Origin: Elstera sp044372965
GTDB lineage: Bacteria > Pseudomonadota > Alphaproteobacteria > Elsterales > Elsteraceae
Direction: 5' to 3'
NCBI RefSeq assembly: GCF_044372965.1
Contig: NZ_JBILQX010000307.1
Location: forward strand, 1 to 5,292
Length of the DNA: 5,292 bases
A model generated the notes under the pieces. The model ran no database searches. It had not been told where the DNA came from and saw nothing but the letters and a program-made list of their open reading frames with translations. The translations under genes were made by a program, and so were the position numbers. Below are positions 1-5,171 of the stretch, one piece after another. The number at the start of each line of letters is the position of its first letter. Positions within the stretch are counted from its first letter, which is position 1.

Positions 1-327
1 ATGGGTTTGTACTTGCCGCAAGTAGGGGTGAATCTCGGGGGGAATCGCGTCGATATTGCGTAAGAGAGGCCCTATAATCGCTACGCAATCGAACTTATCG
101 GGCGGCATCAGCCCGGAATCGGCTGGGATTGAAATGCCGCAACTCGAAGTGACCGATTGGCGTCCTGGCGCCATGATGGTCCACGAACACAGAATCTTCC
201 GGCTCTTATCGCCGATATCCGCCGCGTGACGAAGAGCCTCGACGAAGCCCGTCAGCGACATCAGCGGGAATTCCGGGCATAAAATAAACCCGACATTCAA
301 ATCCGGTTTTGATCGAGCTTCTCGCAT
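1..327 (-). CDS. GlxA-family transcriptional regulator, N-terminal DJ-1/PfpI-like domain (partial)
   Basis: Reading the minus strand from an ATG at 327-325 gives 109 codons open to the left edge, so the 3' end of the gene is missing. After a nine-residue lead the protein begins VGFILCPEFPLMSLTGFVEA, the first strand and helix of the DJ-1/PfpI-like domain of GlxA-type AraC-family regulators. Further family signs are APGRQSVTSSCGI (about residues 53-65) and FDCVAIIGPLL (about 78-88). The ATG is preceded by AAGGA six bases upstream (minus strand), which supports this start; the frame stays open further upstream to about 442 without better support. Family members carry an AraC-type helix-turn-helix at the C terminus, which would lie outside the window. 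It is divergent from the ABC transporter genes, so it probably regulates them (inference). The family call is firm; the effector is unknown. Confidence 0.85.
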   Translation of the reverse strand, partial: MREARSKPDLNVGFILCPEFPLMSLTGFVEALRHAADIGDKSRKILCSWTIMAPGRQSVTSSCGISIPADSGLMPPDKFDCVAIIGPLLRNIDAIPPEIHPYLRQVQTH

Positions 328-516
328 CGCCAGTCCTTGCAAGCCGAGCCGTAAATCTCGCCAACCCTGCACATTCCGGGCAGGCCAGAGAACATCAAAA
401 ACCCAGCTAGAAACACAGAATTCCAGCTTGCGGGCCACGGTTTAGCGCGGCCCGCCATCGCAGCACTCGGGATAGGATGAGCGTAGCAGCGCTGTCGTGA
501 AAACGGCAAGCCAGGC

Positions 517-548
517 AAAAACATTATGTCGTAATTATTATGTTTTTT
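517..548 (+). promoter_or_regulatory. Candidate activator-dependent promoter of the transporter operon
   Basis: This is the most AT-rich stretch of the intergenic region. TATTAT at 536-541 matches the sigma-70 -10 consensus in five of six positions, which would start transcription near 548 and leave a leader of roughly 95 bases. No good -35 hexamer lies 16-18 bases upstream. That fits a promoter needing an activator such as an AraC-type protein, but it also fits a chance AT patch. The direct repeat ATTATGT, with starts 14 bases apart, overlaps the putative -10. Confidence 0.3.
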
Positions 549-632
549 GACGCCTTGCTCCAAGCCGCTGTCGTCCTTGCATGGTGTTCTGGTGACCACA
601 GGCGAGATGCAGCCTGCAACAATCAATACGAC

Positions 633-637
633 AGGGA
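633..637 (+). promoter_or_regulatory. Ribosome binding site that sets the binding-protein start
   Basis: AGGGA lies five bases before the ATG at 643. It favours 643 over the in-frame ATG at 547, which has no comparable site and would put 32 non-secretory residues before the signal peptide. Confidence 0.7.
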
Positions 638-642
638 CACCC

Positions 643-1503
643 ATGAACATTCTTTCAAAGCTATTCGCAGGCGGGATCGTGGCGGCCTCTCTGGTCACCG
701 GCGCGGTCGCCCAGGATGTGACGACCATCCAGAAAGGCAAGCTGACAGTGGCCTTCACCGGCGACATGCCGGGGTCTGGCTGGCGGGATGGGAAGATGAT
801 CGGCTACGACGGCGAGATCATGCAATTGATTGCCGACAAGCTTGGTCTGCCCATCACACCCGCGCTGATGGAATGGTCCGGCACGATTGCTTCCGTCCAG
901 GCGGGCCGCGTCGATGCTATGCTCGGCACCATGGGCTGGACCGAGCAGCGCACCAAGATCATGACGCTCACCGAGCCGGTGCATTACTTCAAAAATGGTA
1001 TCATGCAGTCCAAGAAGACGAACTGGGACAAGCTGGCCGATCTCAAAAACAAGAAGGTCGGCACGATTACCGGCTTTTCCTTCATCCCCGAACTGCGGAA
1101 AATCGAAGGCCTTCAACTGGGGCTCTACGACACCTCTGACGCGGCTGTCCGCGATCTCGTCGCTGGCCGTATCGAGGCGGTGATCGGCGATCCCCCCGTC
1201 ATCGGCTATGCGATCTCGCAAAACCCTGACTGGAACATGCAGTTCCTCGCCTTCACGGACCAGAACAAGGACTTTCCGCTTCTGACCGGCCTTGGCCAGG
1301 TGGTGTTCGGTCTGAACAAGGATAACGCCAAGCTCGCCGACGCCATGAATGCCGTGATCAAAGAGATGTGGGCTACCTGTAAGATGAAGGAAATCGGCGC
1401 GCGCTACGGCCTTGTCGCGGATGTCTGGTACAAGCCGGTCGGCGAGAATTTCCGTGCTGGCAAGGATCGCCCGGCCGATTACAAGCTCCCAAGCTGCAAC
1501 TGA
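643..1503 (+). CDS. Polar amino acid ABC transporter, periplasmic substrate-binding protein
   Basis: This 286-residue protein is the solute receptor of the ABC importer encoded just downstream and acts in the periplasm. Residues 1-23 form a typical Sec signal peptide (Lys6, hydrophobic core, AVA before the predicted cut at Gln24). The rest follows the family 3 extracellular solute-binding fold: GYDGEIMQLIADKLGL (about 54-69), an AGRVDAMLG block (about 88-96), then TEQR with Arg103 at the position that normally holds the ligand carboxylate. IGDPPV carries Asp183, where the family normally holds the ligand amino group. Both residues suggest an alpha-amino-acid-like ligand. The usual aromatic segment after the first strand is replaced by GDMPGSGW, and Trp99 precedes TEQR, so the side-chain pocket looks unusual. 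Two cysteines (246 and 285) could form a disulfide. The stop is followed by a duplicated hairpin region. Family call is firm; substrate is not determinable. Confidence 0.93.
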   Translation: MNILSKLFAGGIVAASLVTGAVAQDVTTIQKGKLTVAFTGDMPGSGWRDGKMIGYDGEIMQLIADKLGLPITPALMEWSGTIASVQAGRVDAMLGTMGWTEQRTKIMTLTEPVHYFKNGIMQSKKTNWDKLADLKNKKVGTITGFSFIPELRKIEGLQLGLYDTSDAAVRDLVAGRIEAVIGDPPVIGYAISQNPDWNMQFLAFTDQNKDFPLLTGLGQVVFGLNKDNAKLADAMNAVIKEMWATCKMKEIGARYGLVADVWYKPVGENFRAGKDRPADYKLPSCN

Positions 1504-1622
1504 TTTCTCCCTCTGGTTGCTGACTACAGGTAGGCGCATTACAGCGCCGACCTTATTGTGATGATTTCCCCTATTGGTTGCTGACTGCGGGTCGGCGGAT
1601 TGCCGACCCGACTTTTTTGTTT
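1501..1622 (+). repeat. Imperfect tandem duplication of a terminator-like module (two copies, about 61 bases each)
   Basis: Copy 1 (1501-1561) and copy 2 (1562-1622) both begin TGATTTC, share GGTTGCTGACT at the same offset, and then carry a GC-rich hairpin followed by a T-rich tail. The first 20 bases align without a gap with four mismatches. Copy 1 starts exactly on the TGA stop codon of the binding-protein gene, so the duplicated unit begins at the gene's end. Copy 1's hairpin has diverged, whereas copy 2's is perfect. Confidence 0.75.
1529..1557 (+). terminator. Degenerate hairpin, first copy (weak terminator or mRNA-stabilising stem)
   Basis: GGTAGGCGC (1529-1537) pairs with GCGCCGACC (1544-1552) apart from one A-G mismatch, with the six-base loop ATTACA. 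The tail TTATT is poor in U, so on its own it would terminate weakly. It could instead protect the binding-protein message from 3' exonucleases. Confidence 0.5.
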
Positions 1623-1623
1623 T
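1588..1623 (+). terminator. Intrinsic (Rho-independent) terminator between binding-protein and ATPase genes
   Basis: CGGGTCGGC (1588-1596) pairs perfectly with GCCGACCCG (1602-1610) across the five-base loop GGATT. After AC comes a run of six T (1613-1618), then G and four more T. It lies inside the transporter gene set, 18 bases before the next start codon. Partial read-through would give more binding protein than ATPase and permeases, the stoichiometry such importers usually need (inference). Alternatively the downstream genes have their own start of transcription. Confidence 0.8.
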
Positions 1624-1635
1624 GCCCTTTATTTC

Positions 1636-1640
1636 GGAGA
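1636..1640 (+). promoter_or_regulatory. Ribosome binding site that decides the ATPase start
   Basis: GGAGA directly abuts the ATG at 1641, too close for normal initiation, but sits six bases before an in-frame GTG at 1647. The spacing therefore favours the GTG start. Confidence 0.6.
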
Positions 1641-1646
1641 ATGACC

Positions 1647-2417
1647 GTGAGCCAGCCGCTCCTGCGGGTCGAGGACCTGCGCAAAAATTATGGCACCGTT
1701 GAAGTCCTGCGCGGGATCGATTTTTCTGTTCGCAAGGGGGAAAAAGTCGCGCTGATCGGCCCCTCCGGCTCGGGCAAATCAACCTGCCTGCGCTGCGTCA
1801 ACATGCTCGAAAAACCCACCAGCGGTGCAATCTATCTCGATGATGCCCGCGTCGGCGTCCGGGATCCCGGCACGCGGCGCGAGCGGCTGATGTCCGATGC
1901 TGAACTCGCTCCCCAACGCCAGCAGATGGGCATGGTGTTCCAGCTCTTCTACCTCTGGCCGCATCTCACCGTGCTGGAGAATGTGTCGATCGGGCTGCGG
2001 CGGGTCCAGAATCTTCCTGCGAAGGCGGCAGATGAGATCGCCGTCGAGATGCTCGAAAAGGTCCATATGGCCCATAAAGCCGATGCCTATCCCGATTTCC
2101 TCTCCGGTGGCCAGCAGCAGCGTGTCGCAATCGCCCGAGCGCTCGCGCAGCGGCCTACGCTACTTCTATTTGATGAGCCGACCTCCGCGCTCGATCCGGA
2201 ACTCGTCGGCGAGGTGCTCAACGTCATCCACGAACTCGCGGATGAGGGCCGCACCATGCTGCTCGTGACCCACGAAATCCGTTTTGCCCGCGATGTCGCG
2301 GACCGCGTGATCTTCATGGACGGCGGCATCGTGGTCGAGGAAGGCCCGGCGAAAGACCTCATCATGCACCCGCAAAACGAGCGGACGCAGGCCTTCCTGC
2401 GTCAGATCGCCCATTGA
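1647..2417 (+). CDS. Polar amino acid ABC transporter, ATP-binding protein
   Basis: This 256-residue cytoplasmic ATPase powers the importer, as in HisP/GlnQ-type systems. All nucleotide-binding motifs are intact (numbered from the GTG start): Walker A GPSGSGKST (38-46), Q-loop MVFQLF with Gln99, signature LSGGQQQR (152-159), Walker B LLLFDE (172-177), D-loop SALD, and switch His209 in VTHE. Length is normal for the family. The GTG at 1647 is chosen because GGAGA lies six bases upstream; an ATG at 1641 would add two residues but has almost no spacing. The gene follows the binding-protein terminator and is spaced 12 bases from permease 1, whose Shine-Dalgarno overlaps this stop codon, suggesting coupled translation. 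An insert of about ten residues between GVRDPGTRRER and LAPQRQQMG is common in this subfamily. It is very likely functional. Confidence 0.95.
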   Translation: MSQPLLRVEDLRKNYGTVEVLRGIDFSVRKGEKVALIGPSGSGKSTCLRCVNMLEKPTSGAIYLDDARVGVRDPGTRRERLMSDAELAPQRQQMGMVFQLFYLWPHLTVLENVSIGLRRVQNLPAKAADEIAVEMLEKVHMAHKADAYPDFLSGGQQQRVAIARALAQRPTLLLFDEPTSALDPELVGEVLNVIHELADEGRTMLLVTHEIRFARDVADRVIFMDGGIVVEEGPAKDLIMHPQNERTQAFLRQIAH

Positions 2418-2429
2418 AGGATAGCCCCA

Positions 2430-3080
2430 GTGTTCATTCGGTTTGATACCATCCTGGCAGGGCTGCTACAGGGCGTCGGCGTCACGCTCGGGGTCACTTT
2501 CGGCGCACTGATTATCGCCATCATTCTGGGCTTTGCCCTGTCGCTGGCGCGACTCTTCCTGCGCTCCCGGCTCGTTGCACTGGCTATCGATTCCTATGTC
2601 GAGTTCTTCCGCAACATCCCCGCGCTTGCGCATCTTTTCGTGATCTATTTCGGCCTGGGGTCTGTCGGCATTCAGCTTGGCTCGGTCACCGCCGCCATCA
2701 TCGGCCTCGGCCTGATCGGCGGTGCAAGCCTATGCGATGTTTTCCGCGCAGGGTTCGAGGCATTGCATAAGGGGCAGCGGGAGGCCGCTCTTGCAGTCGG
2801 TATGCGTCCGTCCCAGTCGATCCGGCTGATCCTTGCACCACAAGCGTTGCGGATCGCGCTCCCTGCCGTGACGAACTACGCAACACAATTGCTAAAGGAC
2901 AGTTCGATTGCTTCGGCCATTGCTGCGCCAGAAATCATGTTCTTCGCGCGCTCGCTCGTCACCTCGACCTTCGAGACGACCCTGATCTACGTGACCGCCG
3001 CCATGATGTACCTGCTGATGAGCTTACCAATTGCCTTTGCGGCCCGCTCAATCGAACAAAAGTACGGAGCAAGGCGATGA
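2430..3080 (+). CDS. Polar amino acid ABC transporter permease (first subunit, HisM/GlnP type)
   Basis: This 216-residue inner-membrane protein is one half of the transport channel. It starts with GTG, with AAGGA at 2417-2421 eight bases upstream, overlapping the ATPase stop. Hydrophobic segments lie roughly at residues 13-40, 64-84, 86-106 and 183-207. The segment EFFRNIPALAHLFVIYFGL matches the conserved 'FRgtP' region of the family. The cytoplasmic EAA loop that docks on the ATPase is clear: GQREAALAVGM with Glu118-Ala-Ala and Gly124, followed by LAPQALRIALP. The later conserved LKDSS motif is at about 155-159. The 3' end overlaps the next permease by four bases (ATGA), a classic coupled arrangement. 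It is paralogous to the next gene and probably forms a heterodimer with it. Confidence 0.94.
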   Translation: MFIRFDTILAGLLQGVGVTLGVTFGALIIAIILGFALSLARLFLRSRLVALAIDSYVEFFRNIPALAHLFVIYFGLGSVGIQLGSVTAAIIGLGLIGGASLCDVFRAGFEALHKGQREAALAVGMRPSQSIRLILAPQALRIALPAVTNYATQLLKDSSIASAIAAPEIMFFARSLVTSTFETTLIYVTAAMMYLLMSLPIAFAARSIEQKYGARR

Positions 3081-3757
3081 TCAGCTTTTTCGAACCCTAC
3101 CTCGAGTACGGCGCCGAATGGATGCCCCGCATGCTGGATGCTGCAGGAAAGACGGCCATGATCACGCTGGCGGGCTTCATCGTCGCCATCATGATCGGAT
3201 CCGCCCTGGCCTTCCTCCAGCAGAGCCGGTTCAAGACTTTCCGCGCTTTTTCGCAAGGCTATGTCGTGCTGTTCAGGGGTGTGCCGCTCCTTGCGGTGCT
3301 CTTCTTGCTCTATTTTGGCCTGCCGGGCATTGGCATTACGCTCACAGCCTTCAATGCGGGCGCCATCGGCCTTGGGCTTTGTTTTGGGGCCCAGATGGCA
3401 GAAGTCTTTCGGGCCGGGTTCGAGGCGATCCATCGCGGCCAGCGTGAAGCTGCACTCGCGATCGGAATGACGCCCTTCGTCAGCTTCCGGCTGATTATCC
3501 TGCCGCTGGTGCTTCGCATCATCCTGCCTTCGCTTGTCGCAACTTTCGTTGCGCTCTTGAAGGATTCCTCGCTCTGCGCGCTGATCACGATCAACGAACT
3601 CATGCTAGAGGGGCGCGCTTTAGCGACAGAATATTTCCTGCCGCTGCACATCTTCATTGGCATCGGCCTGATGTACTTTGCCATTGCGTGGCCGCTTTCG
3701 ATGCTGGCGCGCCATCTCAACGCCAATATCCAGAAACGCAAGCGGAGTGCCGCTTAG
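3077..3757 (+). CDS. Polar amino acid ABC transporter permease (second subunit, HisQ/HisM type)
   Basis: This 226-residue inner-membrane protein is the second half of the channel. Its ATG overlaps the permease 1 stop (ATGA), and GGAG at 3066-3069 lies seven bases upstream inside the preceding gene. Hydrophobic stretches lie at about 25-48, 62-82, 92-108 and 188-210. Family motifs are VLFRGVPLLAVLFLLYFGL (about 64-82), the EAA loop GQREAALAIGM with Glu124-Ala-Ala and Gly130, ILPLVLRIILP after it, and LKDSS at about 161-165. The EAA block differs from that of permease 1 at only a few positions, so the pair probably arose by duplication and contacts one ATPase dimer symmetrically. No terminator with a T run follows, so transcription may continue into the hydrolase gene 141 bases downstream. 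Confidence 0.94.
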   Translation: MISFFEPYLEYGAEWMPRMLDAAGKTAMITLAGFIVAIMIGSALAFLQQSRFKTFRAFSQGYVVLFRGVPLLAVLFLLYFGLPGIGITLTAFNAGAIGLGLCFGAQMAEVFRAGFEAIHRGQREAALAIGMTPFVSFRLIILPLVLRIILPSLVATFVALLKDSSLCALITINELMLEGRALATEYFLPLHIFIGIGLMYFAIAWPLSMLARHLNANIQKRKRSAA

Positions 3758-3898
3758 TGTTGTGCCAAAGCTTCTATCGTCAGCGACAGACATCCCGCCA
3801 GCGCCGACCTTTGAAACCCACCTCCTCCGAGTCGGCTTGAAGCACTGGAAATTCCCAGCGCTAATCGACACTTCTCAGGTTCCAGCAAGGCTATAATC

Positions 3899-4672
3899 AT
3901 GACTTCGAACGGAAGCATTACCGCAGACCGAACTACGCTACTATTAGCGCCAGTTGTAGCAAGAAAGGCGCCGGTCATTCTGATGACACCAGACCTCGAA
4001 GAGACGGCCATCGCGCTGAGCGAACGCAGCTATATTGTGCGGGCAAACTATGCCGAAGCGATCACGGAGGCGGGAGGAATCCCCCTTATCCTCCCGTATG
4101 TCCGAGAAAAGCTATCCGAGCTTATTGCTCTTGCGGATGGCATTCTGATTACCGGTGCCGTTCCCGGCGTGCATATCACCGGGGAGCGGCGTGCCTTCGA
4201 GATGGCGCTCGTCGATGCTGGGATGAAAGCAGGCAAGCCACTTCTTGGCATTTGTCACGGCATGCAGCTTATTGGCGAAGTTTTGGGGGGCACCCTTTGT
4301 TCCGAACTACCCCCTGGAGATGTTTCACATCTTCCACAGATGGTTCCCGATACCTTAGCCCACGCAATCACTCTAAACACCTCGACCCGCTTTTTGTCAG
4401 GGCTTTTGGCTGACGACGAGGACCAATCGTTTCGGGTCAACAGCTTGCATCAGCACGCCTTGGTTGGAGAGGGCCGCTTTCACGTTATCGCACGGTCCCC
4501 GGATGGGGTCATCGAAGCCTTCGAGGGGCTCACGCCAGGGTTCTGCATGGGGGTTCAGTGGCATCCGGAATATCGGCTGACCAATCTCGACCGGCATATC
4601 CTGGCTACCTTCGTCCTGCATTGCGCGGAGTCCGCCCTTGCGCCGCGCAGACCGGTGCCATCAGCGCCTTAG
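3899..4672 (+). CDS. Class I glutamine amidotransferase-like hydrolase (gamma-glutamyl-GABA hydrolase / PuuD family)
   Basis: This 257-residue cytoplasmic enzyme belongs to the peptidase C26 / PuuD family, which hydrolyses gamma-glutamyl amide bonds. The nucleophile elbow is GICHGMQ with Cys119. The other catalytic residues are His222 and Glu224 in GVQWHPEY. Supporting blocks are YAEAITEAGGIPLILP (about 51-66), RVNSLHQHAL (179-188) and IARSPDGVIEAFE. Compared with PuuD, the stretch between LITGA and RRAFEM is about 12 residues shorter, removing an acidic linker. The start ATG has AAGG eight bases upstream, and no other ATG, GTG or TTG in frame precedes residue 29, which would cut off the first strand. 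Residues 14-22 are encoded by codons rare in GC-rich genomes (CTA CTA TTA, GTA, AGA). GC is lower than in the transporter genes, hinting at a different origin. Position after the importer suggests it acts on the imported compound (inference). Family firm, substrate unknown. Confidence 0.9.
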   Translation: MTSNGSITADRTTLLLAPVVARKAPVILMTPDLEETAIALSERSYIVRANYAEAITEAGGIPLILPYVREKLSELIALADGILITGAVPGVHITGERRAFEMALVDAGMKAGKPLLGICHGMQLIGEVLGGTLCSELPPGDVSHLPQMVPDTLAHAITLNTSTRFLSGLLADDEDQSFRVNSLHQHALVGEGRFHVIARSPDGVIEAFEGLTPGFCMGVQWHPEYRLTNLDRHILATFVLHCAESALAPRRPVPSAP

Positions 4673-5171
4673 AGCGCAAGGACTCCCCCTAATGTCGCCG
4701 TCGGCGTCTCCGCAACAATCCGCCCCTAGCGCATCCTTCCACTCATGTGTCAACAATGCCCATCAAATTCTGGGATTAAACACCCTAGGGAAGGTCAGAG
4801 GGAAACTTCTCACACAAAAAGGCCTAGATAGCCGGGAGAAAATCCAGAAATCGCCGACCCTTTCTCTGTGTCCGTTCTACGCGGTCCATCGCCGTTACTC
4901 TTGTAGAGATGGCTCCGCTGTTTGGTCTCGCAACTTTGCGCGCTACCCGCTCAGCACGAGGCACGCGAAGTACGCCCGAGCCGTCCCCAAATGAACAGGA
5001 TTGGTCCCACCGTGCCTGTCATCGCCTTGGGGGCTGCAATTTCCCTCCGGTAGAGACTGTCACCACGCCATCATACCTTCTGGTTGGGCCGTAATTTGGC
5101 TATATGCCGTTAACCGTGGTCAGATGGGCCGTCCATCTGGGAAATGTCAGTCGATATATGAGGGTAATGGG
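4673..5171. other. Intergenic stretch of about 500 bases with no supportable gene
   Basis: Between the hydrolase stop and the CoA-transferase start no frame on either strand shows a recognisable protein or a ribosome binding site at a plausible start. GC falls to about 45-50 % in 4741-4860 by hand count. I see no terminator with a T run after the hydrolase, no tRNA, no terminal inverted repeats and no transposase fragment. The last 90 bases hold a direct repeat and a hairpin, described separately, and probably the promoter of the CoA-transferase gene. A decayed gene or insertion-sequence remnant is possible but not shown. Confidence 0.5.
5085..5139 (+). promoter_or_regulatory. Candidate operator: TGGGCCGT direct repeat with an overlapping hairpin
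   Basis: TGGGCCGT occurs at 5085-5092 and again at 5125-5132, exactly 40 bases apart (about four helical turns). The second copy lies within a perfect 7-base inverted repeat, CAGATGG (5121-5127) and CCATCTG (5133-5139), with a five-base loop. There is no T run after it, so it is not an intrinsic terminator. Its place 33 bases before the CoA-transferase start suggests a regulator site or leader hairpin. Confidence 0.3.

Larger units (their letters stand above)
328..642. promoter_or_regulatory. Divergent intergenic control region
   Basis: These 315 bases separate the minus-strand regulator from the plus-strand binding-protein gene, and I see no supportable gene here. An AT-rich core at about 517-548 holds two ATTATGT copies (523-529 and 537-543). 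A perfect inverted repeat GCGGGCC/GGCCCGC lies at 430-436/449-455. CCTTGC occurs at 335-340, 553-558 and 575-580, and the 9-mer GTCCTTGCA occurs at 333-341 and 573-581, once near each divergent gene. An 11-base palindrome TGCAGcCTGCA lies at 608-618 in the expected leader. These are candidate binding sites for the neighbouring regulator, but none matches an operator I can name. Confidence 0.5.

Noticed and set aside
547..642. Upstream ATG at 547 as start of the binding protein
   Set aside because: It would place 32 polar residues ahead of an otherwise perfect signal peptide, and the AGGGA site is correctly spaced for 643.
297..767. Open frame on the minus strand across the divergent control region
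   Set aside because: It overlaps the binding-protein start and the true regulator start in another frame; its translation resembles no family, whereas the regulator frame (327 to 1) does.
661..1782. Long open frame on the minus strand (373 codons) opposite the binding-protein gene
   Set aside because: It lies antisense to a clear binding-protein gene, runs through the terminator repeat, is rich in Arg, His, Gly and Asp as expected from the complement of GC-rich coding DNA, and shows no family motif.
3892..3897. Perfect TATAAT immediately before the hydrolase ATG
   Set aside because: As a -10 box it would start transcription inside the gene, near 3904, and the next in-frame ATG would remove the first strand of the fold. 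The best -35 match (TCGACA at 3865-3870) is 21 bases away, too far.
3758..3898. Search for a terminator between permease 2 and the hydrolase gene
   Set aside because: Only short imperfect palindromes (such as CCGAGTCGG) without a T run were found, so no terminator is called and co-transcription remains possible.
4748..4753. TGTCAA, a perfect TTGACA -35 box on the minus strand
   Set aside because: No acceptable -10 hexamer lies 16-18 bases downstream on that strand (GCTAGG is poor) and no minus-strand gene follows before the hydrolase gene.
4638..4994. 118-codon open frame overlapping the end of the hydrolase gene
   Set aside because: No ribosome binding site is evident, the start lies inside the hydrolase gene, composition is erratic and no motif is recognised. 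A decayed or unknown small protein cannot be fully excluded.
4909..5094. 61-codon open frame in the gap before the CoA-transferase
   Set aside because: No ribosome binding site, no recognisable motif, and it overlaps the frame above; it looks like a chance open frame.
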